Assembly: GCF_000820145.1 (NCBI RefSeq)
Contig: NZ_CDBW01000033.1
Coordinates: forward strand, 1 to 64,000
Source of the DNA: Aeromonas sobria
Lineage (GTDB): Bacteria; Pseudomonadota; Gammaproteobacteria; Enterobacterales; Aeromonadaceae
Length of the DNA stretch: 64,000 nucleotides
Direction: 5' to 3'
The notes beneath the pieces are model-generated. The model was not told the DNA's origin. It did no database searches and saw only the letters and a program-made list of their open reading frames with translations. How positions within the stretch are numbered: position 1 is the first letter of the stretch; the number at the start of each line of letters is the position of its first letter. Both the position numbers and the translations under genes were made by a program. Of the stretch, positions 53,332 through 62,179 are shown piece after piece.

Positions 53332-54366
53332 ATGAAAATATTGGTGATCGGCCCCTCCTGGGTCGGCGACATGGTGATGTCCCAGAGTCTCTACAAGGCG
53401 ATCAAGGCCAACCACCCGGAGTGTGAGCTGCACGTGATGGCGCCATCCTGGTGCTGCGCCCTGCTGGAGCGGATGCCGGAGGTGGACAAGGCGATCACCA
53501 TGCCCCTTGGCCACGGTGACTTCAAACTGGTGGCGCGCCGCCGCCTCGGCAAGCAGCTGGCGGCCGAGAAGTACGATCAGGCCATCGTCCAGCCCAACTC
53601 CATGAAGTCGGCGCTGATCCCCTGGTTTGCCCGCATTCCGGTGCGTACTGGCTGGAAGGGCGAGAGCCGCTACGGTCTGCTCAACGATCTGCGCAGCAAC
53701 AAGTCTGCCTTCCCGCTGATGGTGGAGGGCTATCTGGCGCTCGCCTATCCCAAGGCGCAGATGAAGAGCCGGGCCGATATCCCGACCATTCCGCACCCGG
53801 CACTCCACGTTGATCTGATCAATCAGAGCAAGGCGCTGGAGCGACTGGGGCTGGATCGCGCCCGCCCGGTGCTGGTGCTCTGCCCCGGTGCCGAGTTTGG
53901 CCCGGCCAAACGCTGGCCGGAGGGGCACTACGCCGTGGTGGCCCAGCAGCATCTGGACGAAGGGTGGCAGGTGTGGATCTTCGGCTCCAACAAGGATCTG
54001 CCGGTCGGCAACACCATCCGGGATCGGGTCAATCTGCTGACCCGCCCCAACTGCCACGTGCTGGCGGGCAAGACCAGCCTGCACGAGGCGATCGATCTGA
54101 TGGCGCTGGCCAGCCGGGTCATCTCCAACGACTCCGGCCTGATGCACATCGCCGCCGCCCTCAACCGGCCACTGGTCGGCGTTTATGGCTCCACCTCGCC
54201 GCTCTACACCCCGCCGCTGGCGGATCGGGTCGAGATCGTCCACACCGACATCGAGTGTCGCCCCTGCTTCAAGCGCACCTGCAAGTTCGGCCATCTCAAG
54301 TGCCTGATCGACTTGCCGCCGGAGCAGGTGGTCGATGCCTGCAAGAAGCTGGAGCAGAGCCAGTAA
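53332..54366 (+). CDS. waaF: ADP-heptose:LPS heptosyltransferase II
   Basis: The 344-aa protein is WaaF: MKILVIGPSWVGDMVMSQSL, YKAIKANHPECELHVMAPSW, CPGAEFGPAKRWPEGHYAVV, SNDSGLMHIAAALNRPLVGV and YGSTSPLYTPPLADRVEIVH. It adds the second heptose of the LPS inner core. The start at 53332 is the normal one. waaA begins two bases after its stop, so they form an operon. The duplicated leader lies upstream. Confidence 0.96.
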   Translation: MKILVIGPSWVGDMVMSQSLYKAIKANHPECELHVMAPSWCCALLERMPEVDKAITMPLGHGDFKLVARRRLGKQLAAEKYDQAIVQPNSMKSALIPWFARIPVRTGWKGESRYGLLNDLRSNKSAFPLMVEGYLALAYPKAQMKSRADIPTIPHPALHVDLINQSKALERLGLDRARPVLVLCPGAEFGPAKRWPEGHYAVVAQQHLDEGWQVWIFGSNKDLPVGNTIRDRVNLLTRPNCHVLAGKTSLHEAIDLMALASRVISNDSGLMHIAAALNRPLVGVYGSTSPLYTPPLADRVEIVHTDIECRPCFKRTCKFGHLKCLIDLPPEQVVDACKKLEQSQ

Positions 54367-54367
54367 G

Positions 54368-55633
54368 ATGCCCTACCGTCTGCTCTACAACCTGCTGATC
54401 CATCTGGGATTGCCGCTGGCGCTGCTGGCGCTCTACAAGCCGAAAAAGGGTAAGCCCGGCTTTGGCGAGCGCTGGGCCGAGCATCTCGGCCGACTGCCTG
54501 CCACCGGACAGGATGCGCCGCTCTGGATCCATGCGGTGAGCGTGGGGGAGACGCTGGCCATCACGCCGCTCATTCGTGCCCTCAAGGCCGAGCGGCCCGA
54601 TCTGCCGATCCTGCTCACCACCACCACTCGCACCGGCGCCGAGCAGGCCGCCAAGCTGGGGGAGCTGGTGGTGCATCGCTACGCGCCGCTCGACTACCCC
54701 TGGGCGGTGGCGGCCTTTCTCGACACCTTCAAGCCGCGCGCGCTCTGGGTGATGGAGACCGAGCTGTGGCCGAACTGGCTGGCCGCCTGCGAGGCGCACC
54801 ATCTGCCGGTGACCATCATCAATGCCCGTCTTTCCGAGCGATCCTGCCAGCGTTATGCCCGCTTCCACGGCGCCTTCGACGCCCTGAGCCGACCGCTGAC
54901 CCATCTGCTCTGTCAGCATCAGGATGACGCCGACCGCTTCGCTCGCCTCGGCATTGATCGTTCGCGGCTGGCGGTGACTGGCTCCATCAAGTTCGATATC
55001 CAGTTTGGTGACGAGGTGCAGGCCAAAGGTCGCGCCCTGCGCCAGCAGCTGGGTGCTGAGCGACCAGTCTGGATCGCCGCCAGCACCCATCTGGGTGAAG
55101 ACGAGCAGGTGCTGGCCGCCTTCGATCTGCTGCTCAAACGCCATCCCGCTGCGCTGCTGATCCTGGTGCCGCGTCATCCCGAGCGGTTCGATCGGGTGGC
55201 CGAGCTGTGTGCCCCTTACGGCTGCGTGCGGCGCACCAGTCATGCTGCGGTGAGTGCCGAGGATAAGGTCTATCTCGGCGATACCATGGGCGAGCTGCCG
55301 CTGATGCTGGCGGCGGCCGATGTGGCCTTCGTTGGTGGCAGTCTGGTGAAGATCGGCGGCCACAACCTGCTGGAGCCGGCGGCGCTCGGCAAGCCCTGCC
55401 TGACCGGCCCCGCCTACTTCAACTTCAGCGATATCACCTGCCAGTTGGTGGCTCAGGGGGGCGCCGCCATCGTGGCCGATGCCGCCGAGCTGGGCGAGCA
55501 GGTGAGCCAGCTGTTTACCGACGGGAATGCCCACCGCGAGATGGGGGAGCAGGCCCGTGCCGTGGTGCTGCGCAATCAGGGGGCGCTGGCGCGTACCCTC
55601 TCGCATTGCCTCGCTGCGCTGGAAAACGACTGA
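54368..55633 (+). CDS. waaA: 3-deoxy-D-manno-octulosonic acid transferase
   Basis: The 421-aa protein has one N-terminal membrane anchor (YRLLYNLLIHLGLPLALLAL), then the Kdo-transferase body: GFGERWAEHLGRLP, WIHAVSVGETLAITPLIRAL, METELWPNWLAACEAHHLPV, ARLSERSCQRYARFHGAFDA, ASTHLGEDEQVLAAFDLLLK and FVGGSLVKIGGHNLLEPAAL. It transfers Kdo to lipid A. ATG at 54368 directly follows the waaF stop; family length is about 420. Confidence 0.96.
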   Translation: MPYRLLYNLLIHLGLPLALLALYKPKKGKPGFGERWAEHLGRLPATGQDAPLWIHAVSVGETLAITPLIRALKAERPDLPILLTTTTRTGAEQAAKLGELVVHRYAPLDYPWAVAAFLDTFKPRALWVMETELWPNWLAACEAHHLPVTIINARLSERSCQRYARFHGAFDALSRPLTHLLCQHQDDADRFARLGIDRSRLAVTGSIKFDIQFGDEVQAKGRALRQQLGAERPVWIAASTHLGEDEQVLAAFDLLLKRHPAALLILVPRHPERFDRVAELCAPYGCVRRTSHAAVSAEDKVYLGDTMGELPLMLAAADVAFVGGSLVKIGGHNLLEPAALGKPCLTGPAYFNFSDITCQLVAQGGAAIVADAAELGEQVSQLFTDGNAHREMGEQARAVVLRNQGALARTLSHCLAALEND

Positions 55634-55680
55634 TTCCCGGCTATTCAAACCCGGCCATTCCTTATCGATGGCCAGCCATA

Positions 55681-55714
55681 AAAAAACGGAGCGCGATGCG
55701 CTCCGTTTTTTTGT
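55681..55714. terminator. Terminator between waaA and the PTS operon
   Basis: AAAAAACGGAGCGC and GCGCTCCGTTTTTT form a perfect 14-base stem with a three-base loop, usable in both directions. Confidence 0.92.
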
Positions 55715-55729
55715 TGGCGATGGCCGGGA

Positions 55730-56989
55730 TTAGCGAACGATCAGCCCCAGCAGGATGCCCAGCACCCCGAAGTCGGAGTCGCTGAAGGTGGTGTTGGCAA
55801 AGCCGAGGTCGCCCAGCACCGGCAGCAGGAACACCGGCAGAATGGTGAGCAGCAGCAGGCCGTTGGCGAAGGAGCCCAGAATGGCGCCACGACGGCCACC
55901 GGTGGCGTTGCCGAACACCCCGGCGGCGGCGCCGACGAAGAAGTGCGGTACCACGCCCGGGATGATGACGGTCAGCCCCATCACGTAGAGCAGCGCCATC
56001 CCCACCAGACCGGCGGCAAAGCTCGACAGGAAGCCGATCAGCACGGCGTTGGGGGCGTAAGGGAAGACGATGGGGCAGTCGAGCGCCGGTTTGGCGTTCG
56101 GTACCGGTTTGTCGGAGATCCCTTTGAAGGCCGGTACGATCTCGGCGATGACCATCCGCACACCCTGCAGGATGACGTAGACGCCAGCTGCGAAGGTGAT
56201 GGACTGCATCAGGGAGAACATCAGCCAGTGTTTGCCCTTGGCAACGCTGGTCACAAACTCGGGACCCGCGAAGGCGGCGGTCACCAGGAAGATGATGCCC
56301 ATGGTGAAGGAGATGGCCACTGGGGTGTCGCGCAGGAACAGCAGGCTCTTGGGTACCTGCACATCTTCACAGCTGTGGGCCTTGTTGCCGAATTTGGCGC
56401 CGATCAGGGCGGAGAGCACGTAGGAGCAGGTGGAGAAGTGGCCCAGTGCCACATCATCGGAGCCGGTGATCTGTCTCATGAACGGCTGGGCAATCGCCGG
56501 GAAGAAGACCATGGCTACGCCAACCACCAGGCTGCCGACCGCGATGAGCGAAATGCCGCTCATGCCACCGGCAGAGAGGATTACCGCCACCATCATCGAC
56601 ATGAAGAGGGTGTGGTGGCCGGTCAGGAAGATGAATTTCCACGGGGTCAGACGGGCGATCAGGATGTTCACCAGCATGGCGAAGAACATGATCATCGCCA
56701 TCTCTTTGCCAAACGAGGTTTGGGCGATGGAGACGATGGCCTCGTTGTTGGGCACCACGCCCTTGATGCCGAAGGCGTGCTGGAAGATGACGGCGAAGTC
56801 ACCCAGCGAGTTGATCACCAGGGTGGCACCGGCCCCCAGAATGACAAAACCCATGATGGTCTTGACCGTGCCCTTGATGCACTCGGTCACCGGTTTTTTC
56901 TGGGCTATCAGGCCAATAAGTGCAATCAGGCCAACCAGTACGGCGGGCTCTGACAGCACGTCAAACATCAGAAAATTGAAAAATTCCAT
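55730..56989 (-). CDS. PTS EIIC, ascorbate/galactitol type (UlaA-like)
   Basis: The 419-aa protein is a many-helix membrane permease of the UlaA/SgaT type: MEFFNFLMFDVLSEPAVLVG, MGFVILGAGATLVINSLGDF and the IFLTGHHTLFMSMMVAVILS block. It moves a sugar or L-ascorbate with phosphorylation by EIIB. It is the last gene of an EIIA-EIIB-EIIC operon. The sugar is not known; ascorbate is the usual substrate of the family. The start at 56989 fits the family start. Confidence 0.88.
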   Translation of the reverse strand: MEFFNFLMFDVLSEPAVLVGLIALIGLIAQKKPVTECIKGTVKTIMGFVILGAGATLVINSLGDFAVIFQHAFGIKGVVPNNEAIVSIAQTSFGKEMAMIMFFAMLVNILIARLTPWKFIFLTGHHTLFMSMMVAVILSAGGMSGISLIAVGSLVVGVAMVFFPAIAQPFMRQITGSDDVALGHFSTCSYVLSALIGAKFGNKAHSCEDVQVPKSLLFLRDTPVAISFTMGIIFLVTAAFAGPEFVTSVAKGKHWLMFSLMQSITFAAGVYVILQGVRMVIAEIVPAFKGISDKPVPNAKPALDCPIVFPYAPNAVLIGFLSSFAAGLVGMALLYVMGLTVIIPGVVPHFFVGAAAGVFGNATGGRRGAILGSFANGLLLLTILPVFLLPVLGDLGFANTTFSDSDFGVLGILLGLIVR

Positions 56990-57040
56990 GGTCAGCTCCT
57001 GGCAATGGAAGATGCGGCCCGCAGGCCGCATGGAGGATGC

Positions 57041-57328
57041 TTAGAGGGCGCCCAGTTCGCGCAGGGCGGTGGAGAGCTGCTCTTTCATGGCGACCTTGTC
57101 GACCATGTTGGCGAGAGTCACCAGTCGGCCATTGACGCCCATGGATTGCAGTTGCTCGGCGATGTCGCGAGTGGCGACAAAGATCTCGGCGGTTTCGCTG
57201 CCGGCGGAGGCCAGATCGCGGTGATCCACTTCGGCCGTGACTGCCAGCTCTTTCAGGATGCTCTTGATGCTCATTTCCATCATCAGGCTGGTGCCCAGAC
57301 CGTGACCGCATACAACCAGAATTTTCAT
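57041..57328 (-). CDS. PTS EIIB, ascorbate type (UlaB-like)
   Basis: The 95-aa protein starts MKILVVCGHGLGTSLMMEMS with the active-site Cys in VVCGHGLGTS, which takes the phosphate from EIIA. Then come DLASAGSETAEIFVATRDIA and short helices. It sits between EIIA and EIIC in one operon. Confidence 0.88.
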   Translation of the reverse strand: MKILVVCGHGLGTSLMMEMSIKSILKELAVTAEVDHRDLASAGSETAEIFVATRDIAEQLQSMGVNGRLVTLANMVDKVAMKEQLSTALRELGAL

Positions 57329-57363
57329 CGTCTCTTCCTTTGTCAGGTGCGCCTTGGCGCAGA

Positions 57364-57807
57364 TCAGTAGCGCGCCAGAATGCGCAAGATGTCGTCTTTG
57401 GTGTCGGCCGCAATGATGGCCGCCACGTCCTCTTCATTCATAAACAGCTCGGCCAGCTGGGCGATGGTCTCCACATGGGAGTTGCTGTCGCTGGCTGCCA
57501 GGGTCACCAATAGCTGGACCGGGTCGTTGCCTTCGGAATCAAAGTTGACCCCCTGCTTGATGACGGTCAGCCCCAGACCCAGCCGGTTGACCCCATCCTC
57601 GGGGCGAGCGTGGGGCATCGCCAGACCGGGGCCCAGTACGTAGTAGGGGCCGAGCTCTTCGTGGGAGCGAAACAGCGCCGCCACATAGGAGGGTTCGATG
57701 GTGCCATTGGCCAGCAGGGGCGCCGTTGCCAGCTCGATGGCGTGGCGCCAGTCGCGAGCGGCAGGTTCGATGCGGATGACATCCTCGGTCAGCAGTTGAG
57801 TCAGCAT
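57364..57807 (-). CDS. PTS EIIA, mannitol/fructose type (UlaC-like)
   Basis: The 147-aa protein carries the phosphorylated His in LGPGLAMPHARPEDGVNRLG and the usual EIIA-Ntr-like end (LAELFMNEEDVAAIIAADTK). It passes phosphate from HPr to EIIB. It is the first gene of the operon and is divergent from the LacI-family gene, with the operators between. Confidence 0.88.
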   Translation of the reverse strand: MLTQLLTEDVIRIEPAARDWRHAIELATAPLLANGTIEPSYVAALFRSHEELGPYYVLGPGLAMPHARPEDGVNRLGLGLTVIKQGVNFDSEGNDPVQLLVTLAASDSNSHVETIAQLAELFMNEEDVAAIIAADTKDDILRILARY

Positions 57808-57883
57808 GGTGGTGATCCGGCTAGTTAAGATGGGGCCAATCTAACGATCTTGTCGCCGGGAAACTGTGAGGGTGATCGCGAAA

Positions 57884-57932
57884 GTTAGCGCTATCAGATA
57901 GCGCTAACATGAAACTGTGATAGCGCTATCAC
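57884..57932. promoter_or_regulatory. Three palindromic operator copies for a LacI-family repressor
   Basis: A perfect 25-base dyad (GTTAGCGCTATC-A-GATAGCGCTAAC, 57884-57908) contains two TAGCGCTA cores (57886-57893 and 57899-57906). A second perfect palindrome, GTGATAGCGCTATCAC (57917-57932), has a third core (57921-57928). The central CG and symmetry are typical of LacI-family operators. They lie between the EIIA gene and the LacI-family gene, so the regulator probably controls both. Confidence 0.75.
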
Positions 57933-58058
57933 TTCATCCATTAACGGGAGTCATCTTGCCCCCGTGATCCGGGAAAGAGGGTAGAATCGGCCCTGAGCAA
58001 ATAGTCAGTGCCGCACTTTTGCCTTAAAGTGGGCAGCCGCAAGTCAAGGATGGGATGG

Positions 58059-59081
58059 ATGTCAGAAGCAAAGAAGCGCCGTAGCACGGGTCGGGTGACC
58101 CTCAATGATGTGGCTCAGCTGGCCGGGGTGGGAGCCATGACGGTCTCCCGCGCCCTGCGTACCCCCGAGATGGTCTCCGACAAGATGCGCGAGCGTATCG
58201 ACGCTGCGGTGGAAGAGCTCGGCTACATTCCCAACCGGGCGGCTGGGGCGCTGGCGTCTGCTACCTCCCAGACCATCGTAGTGATCGTCCCCAGTCTGGC
58301 GGAAGCGGGTTGTGGCGAGATGATCGCCGGTCTGCAGCAGACCCTGCTCGATGAGGGCTACCAGATCATGTTGGGGGATGCCCAGCACCTGAGGCAGCAG
58401 GAAGAGAGCCTGCTGACCAGCTTCCTGCAGCACAATCCGGCGGCGGTGGTGCTGTTTGGCGGCGATCTCGGCGAGACGATCCGGGCCCGCTTGAAAGCTT
58501 CTCGTCTGCCGGTGGTGGAAGTGGGGGCCATGGCCCGCAGCCCTATCGACATGAATGTGGGGGTTTCCAATTTCGATGCCGGTTATCAGCTGACCCGTCA
58601 CCTGATTGAGCGGGGTTATCGCAATATCGGTTTTCTCTGTGCCCGTCAGGAGCAGTGGATGCTGCAACAGCGGATGCAGGGCTGGCAGAAGGCGCTGCTC
58701 GACAATTACCTCTCCCCCGATGCCATCATCAACACCTCGGAGCGGCCCAGCTTCAGCACTGGCGCCACCATGCTGGGGGAGTTTCTGCTGCGCTGGCCCG
58801 AGCTGGATGCGCTGATCTGCGTTAACGACGAGCTGGCGGCGGGCGTGCTGTTCGAGTGCCAGCGGCGCCATCTCGCTGTGCCCGGCAAGCTGGCCATCGC
58901 CGGATTCGACGATCTGGATGTGGCGCGCGCCTGTTATCCAACCCTCACTTCGGTCAAGATCCCCTATCGCAAAATGGGGCAGGAGGCCGCCGAGCTGATC
59001 CTGCGCCAGCTGGCCGGGGAGTCCGTGAGCGGTACTGCTCTGGCTCTCGATTTTCAGCTGCAAAAGCGCCAAAGCAGCTGA
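58059..59081 (+). CDS. LacI family repressor of the PTS operon (GntR-like)
   Basis: The 340-aa protein has the LacI-type helix-turn-helix (VTLNDVAQLAGVGAMTVSRA, then LRTPEMVSDKMRERIDAAVE) and hinge (LGYIPNRAAGALASATSQTI), followed by a periplasmic-binding-like effector domain (NVGVSNFDAGYQLTRHLIER, LAIAGFDDLDVARACYPTLT). GntR-type members respond to gluconate-like sugars. It is divergent from the PTS genes, with three operators in between. The ATG at 58059 has AAGGA upstream. Confidence 0.85.
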   Translation: MSEAKKRRSTGRVTLNDVAQLAGVGAMTVSRALRTPEMVSDKMRERIDAAVEELGYIPNRAAGALASATSQTIVVIVPSLAEAGCGEMIAGLQQTLLDEGYQIMLGDAQHLRQQEESLLTSFLQHNPAAVVLFGGDLGETIRARLKASRLPVVEVGAMARSPIDMNVGVSNFDAGYQLTRHLIERGYRNIGFLCARQEQWMLQQRMQGWQKALLDNYLSPDAIINTSERPSFSTGATMLGEFLLRWPELDALICVNDELAAGVLFECQRRHLAVPGKLAIAGFDDLDVARACYPTLTSVKIPYRKMGQEAAELILRQLAGESVSGTALALDFQLQKRQSS

Positions 59082-59113
59082 CCCCCATTTCACACGTCAT
59101 CAAAGAGGCAACC

Positions 59114-60094
59114 ATGTTCAAGGCTCTGTTACTGGAAAACCAAGACGGCAAGACTGTTCCAACCCTGACCCGGCTGGCCGAGAGCCAGTTGCCGGAAGGT
59201 GAAGTGCGGGTGGCGGTCGCCTACAGCTCCATCAACTACAAGGATGGGCTGGCCATCACCGGCAAGGGCAAGATAGTGCGCCAGTGGCCGCTGGTGCCCG
59301 GTATCGACTTCGCCGGTACCGTGCTCGAATCTGCCGACAGCCGTTATCAGCCTGGCGACAAGGTGGTGCTGACCGGCTGGGGTGTGGGGGAAGGGCATTG
59401 GGGTGGCATGGCCGAACAGGCGCGGGTCAAGGGGGACTGGCTGGTGCCGCTGCCCGCTGGGCTGGATGAGCGGCAGGCCATGTGCATCGGCACCGCTGGT
59501 CTCACCGCCATGCTCTGCGTGCTGGCGCTGGAAGAGGCGGGCATTACTCCCGAAAGCGGCGAGGTGCTGGTCACCGGCGCGGCGGGCGGTGTGGGTTCCA
59601 CCTCGGTTGCGCTGCTGGCAGCCCTTGGCTATCAGGTCGCGGCGCTGACCGGTCGTCCCGAAGAGCAGGGCGCCATGCTGACCGAGCTGGGTGCCAGTCG
59701 CATCGTGCCACGCAGTGAACTGCTGGTGCCCGCCAAACCGCTGGAGAAGCAGCTGTGGGCCGCTGCCATCGACACCGTTGGTAGTCAGGTGCTGGCCAAG
59801 TTGCTGGCCCAGATGAACTATGGCGGCGCCGTGGCGGCCTGCGGGCTGGCGGGCGGCTTCGATCTGCCGACCAGCGTGATGCCCTTCATCCTGCGCAACG
59901 TGCGCCTGCAGGGGGTCGATTCGGTGCTGTGCCCGTTTGAACGTCGTCAACTGGCGTGGCAGCGACTGGCGCAGGATCTGCCCGCCAGCTTCTTCGCACA
60001 GGCTGTCACCGAGATTGGGCTGGAGCAGGTGGTCGCGGCCGCCGAGGCCATTACCCTGGGTCAGATTGCCGGCCGCACCCTGGTCAAACTTTGA
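59114..60094 (+). CDS. acuI: Acrylyl-CoA reductase AcuI (YhdH)
   Basis: The 326-aa zinc-independent MDR reductase has MFKALLLENQDGKTVPTLTR, SINYKDGLAITGKGKIVRQW, PGIDFAGTVLESADSRYQPG, and the NADPH loop VTGAAGGVGSTSVALLAALG. It reduces toxic acrylyl-CoA to propionyl-CoA. The ATG at 59114 gives the family start. It is 32 bases after the LacI gene in the same direction. Confidence 0.93.
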   Translation: MFKALLLENQDGKTVPTLTRLAESQLPEGEVRVAVAYSSINYKDGLAITGKGKIVRQWPLVPGIDFAGTVLESADSRYQPGDKVVLTGWGVGEGHWGGMAEQARVKGDWLVPLPAGLDERQAMCIGTAGLTAMLCVLALEEAGITPESGEVLVTGAAGGVGSTSVALLAALGYQVAALTGRPEEQGAMLTELGASRIVPRSELLVPAKPLEKQLWAAAIDTVGSQVLAKLLAQMNYGGAVAACGLAGGFDLPTSVMPFILRNVRLQGVDSVLCPFERRQLAWQRLAQDLPASFFAQAVTEIGLEQVVAAAEAITLGQIAGRTLVKL

Positions 60095-60168
60095 TCTCAC
60101 CTTGACTGGCGAGCCCGACATTTCCGGATAAAATTGGAGTGCGGGTGAACTATCCAAGGAGAGTGAAG

Positions 60169-60294
60169 ATGGGTGGACACAAGCCGGATTACGACTCCTC
60201 TGATGACGAGTGGGATCCGGAATCCTGGGAAGAAGAGCTGGATCAATGGGAAGATGAAAGCTGGCAGGATGATGACACTTTCGATGACCAGTGA
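60169..60294 (+). CDS. Very acidic 41-aa protein
   Basis: MGGHKPDYDSSDDEWDPESW and then EEELDQWEDESWQDDDTFDD is about half Asp and Glu, with four Trp residues. It has a good ribosome-binding site (AAGGAG at 60156-60161) and its own terminator, so it is likely a real small gene. It is too short for common gene callers. No function is known. Confidence 0.6.
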   Translation: MGGHKPDYDSSDDEWDPESWEEELDQWEDESWQDDDTFDDQ

Positions 60295-60312
60295 ACCACA
60301 GCATTAAATGAA

Positions 60313-60343
60313 CAGGCGGGCTTTGGCCCGCCTGATTTTTTTG
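60313..60343 (+). terminator. Terminator after the acidic small gene
   Basis: CAGGCGGGC and GCCCGCCTG form a perfect nine-base stem with a TTTG loop and a T-run. Confidence 0.88.
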
Positions 60344-60430
60344 CCGCGCTCACAAGGTTGACTGTTCGCCCTTGGTCAGTGCCGGGCCGCTGGGTAGAAT
60401 GAACTGCCCAAATGACACTCAAGGATGACT

Positions 60431-60763
60431 ATGCGACTCACCATCATACTGTTGGCTGCCCTGCTGGGTGGCTGCGTCTCGAACGATGATCCCTGCGAGA
60501 AGGTGTGGAGCGAGGTGGGGGAGGCGGATGGCAAACTGGGCTTCACCAGTGAGCGGATCGAGTTTCATCAGGATCAGTGTGGCAAGAAGGTGGATGCCGA
60601 GCTATGGGAGCAGGGACGCCAGAAGGGGCTGGCCTGGTATTGCCGCCCTGAGCATCTCTATCTGGCTGGCCGCTCCGGCAGTGAATATCGCGGTGTCTGC
60701 CCCAACGATACCCAGGCGCGCAGATTATTCGATCAGGGGCGTCACGGCTGGACTGATCAATAA
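60431..60763 (+). CDS. DUF2799 family lipoprotein
   Basis: The 110-aa protein has a lipoprotein signal (MRLTIILLAALLGGCVSNDD, lipobox LGGC) and the DUF2799 core: EADGKLGFTSERIEFHQDQC, WEQGRQKGLAWYCRPEHLYL and GSEYRGVCPNDTQARRLFDQ. Members are outer-membrane or periplasmic lipoproteins of unknown function. The start at 60431 is chosen because AGGA lies just upstream, while the ATG at 60425 overlaps it. Confidence 0.8.
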   Translation: MRLTIILLAALLGGCVSNDDPCEKVWSEVGEADGKLGFTSERIEFHQDQCGKKVDAELWEQGRQKGLAWYCRPEHLYLAGRSGSEYRGVCPNDTQARRLFDQGRHGWTDQ

Positions 60764-60782
60764 CGCCCTGGTTGAGAGGGGG

Positions 60783-60947
60783 CTACTCCTCTTTCAAGCG
60801 CAGCGGCTGGCAGAGATAACCCTTGTCATTGGCACTGCGGGCACACTTGCCGCAGACAAACTTGGGTTTGCGCACTATCTTGCGCAACGCCTTGAGATCG
60901 GTGGGGATCTCGTGACGGCGCCACTCACACAGGGTTTTACTGCCCAT
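60783..60947 (-). CDS. Small zinc-ribbon-like protein (54 aa)
   Basis: The 54-aa basic protein, MGSKTLCEWRRHEIPTDLKA, then LRKIVRKPKFVCGKCARSAN and LCQPLRLKEE, has a CxxC pair (VCGKCA) and two further Cys, so it may bind zinc. It is not recognised. The ATG at 60947 has AGAGGT upstream. It ends 20 bases from the lipoprotein gene, convergent to it. Confidence 0.6.
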   Translation of the reverse strand: MGSKTLCEWRRHEIPTDLKALRKIVRKPKFVCGKCARSANDKGYLCQPLRLKEE

Positions 60948-61059
60948 AACGACTACCTCTACGACTCGATGGGCGTATTGTAATCGATTTTCATTTCGAA
61001 TAAACCGGCGAAGCTCGCTTATTGGCCGATATGCCAATAAGCGACTGTTTCGGGAGGGA

Positions 61060-61497
61060 TTACTGGTAGAGGAACTTGGTGAAGATGAGCTCGCGCACCG
61101 CTTTCTTGCCGGTCTCTTTCACCAGCAGCTCGTTGACCTTGGTCTCGCACTCCTTGCGCAGCTCTTCGCGGCTGACCAGAGATTTGATCTGATCGGCGCT
61201 CTTGCTGCCCATCAGGCGGATGATGGTGTCGCGGATCAGCGGGTCATGCTGCTCCAGCAGCTTGAGATCGGCTTCGTTCTCCGCCATCAGCTCCACTGTG
61301 ACCCGGATATAGCCGAGGGTTTTGCCATCGCTCAGGTAGTTGGTGATGATGTCGGGATCGAGCGCGTGGTAGGAGAAGCCCGGCTTGGCGGCCGCTGCGG
61401 CCTCTCCCTCTGCGGGCGGCTCCTCTCCCCCGGATGCGGATACCTGAAGCGCGCCGCAACTCAGTAACAACACCAGCAGAATTTTGAAGATCTTCAT
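61060..61497 (-). CDS. FliL-like flagellar basal body-associated protein
   Basis: The 145-aa protein has a signal or anchor (MKIFKILLVLLLSCGALQVS), a Glu/Ala/Pro linker, and the FliL-type core (LGYIRVTVELMAENEADLKL, HDPLIRDTIIRLMGSKSADQ, then RELIFTKFLYQ at the end). FliL binds near the flagellar motor. This copy stands away from any flagellar operon, as is common in Vibrio and Aeromonas. It is divergent from ubiC. Confidence 0.85.
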   Translation of the reverse strand: MKIFKILLVLLLSCGALQVSASGGEEPPAEGEAAAAAKPGFSYHALDPDIITNYLSDGKTLGYIRVTVELMAENEADLKLLEQHDPLIRDTIIRLMGSKSADQIKSLVSREELRKECETKVNELLVKETGKKAVRELIFTKFLYQ

Positions 61498-61642
61498 ATA
61501 GATGGCTCATCAGCAAGAGATACCCCATTTTTGATGCTGCCATCGGGGCCGTCAAGCACGGATGTTCTTACATTTCGCTATTGATTTACGGATAATAAAC
61601 CGGATTTTAACCTGAACACGGAAATCTCTGGATGGTGAAGCT

Positions 61643-62179
61643 GTGAAGTCCGAGTTGACTGTTCCCCTCACGCCATTAAGCGGCTGGTTGGCCCCTGAAT
61701 GTTGCGAGTTGCCCGCCAGCTTGCGCCCCTGGCTGCTGGAGCCTGGCTCCATGACCCGGCGCCTGCGCCAGCACAATCGCCACTTCTCGGTGGCGTGGCT
61801 GGGCAATCACCCGGTCGCCCTCACTGCCGATGAGCAGTGGCTGGTGGATTCGGCTTCGCCGGTCGGCACCTGCCGCGAAGTGATCCTGCACGGGGATAGG
61901 GGGCCCGCGGTGCTGGGTTGGACCCTGCTTGCCGATGGCGCGCTGCAAGGGAGCGGCATTGCCGAGCTTGGCGAGCAGCCGCTGGGTGAGCGGATATTTG
62001 GCCATGAGCCTGCCCGCCGCGATCACCTGCAACTGGCGCGCTTCGAGATTGCCGCCAATCCCCGCTGCCCAACAGCCATCGTCTGGGGGCGTCGTTCCCG
62101 TCTGTTTCTGGGGCAATGGCCACTGCTGGTGCACGAGCTGTTTCTGCCCTCTCTCGTCTGTGACAAGGAGCTGGAGTGA
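61643..62179 (+). CDS. ubiC: Chorismate pyruvate-lyase
   Basis: The 178-aa protein is Ubi[61 protein letters not shown] and [20 protein letters not shown]. It makes 4-hydroxybenzoate from chorismate, the first step of ubiquinone synthesis. Start is GTG at 61643. Its stop overlaps the ubiA start by four bases. Confidence 0.95.
   Translation: MKSELTVPLTPLSGWLAPECCELPASLRPWLLEPGSMTRRLRQHNRHFSVAWLGNHPVALTADEQWLVDSASPVGTCREVILHGDRGPAVLGWTLLADGALQGSGIAELGEQPLGERIFGHEPARRDHLQLARFEIAANPRCPTAIVWGRRSRLFLGQWPLLVHELFLPSLVCDKELE

Noticed and set aside
53203..54294. 363-codon open frame opposite waaF
   Set aside because: Shadow of waaF in high-GC DNA; it would run through the duplicated leader.
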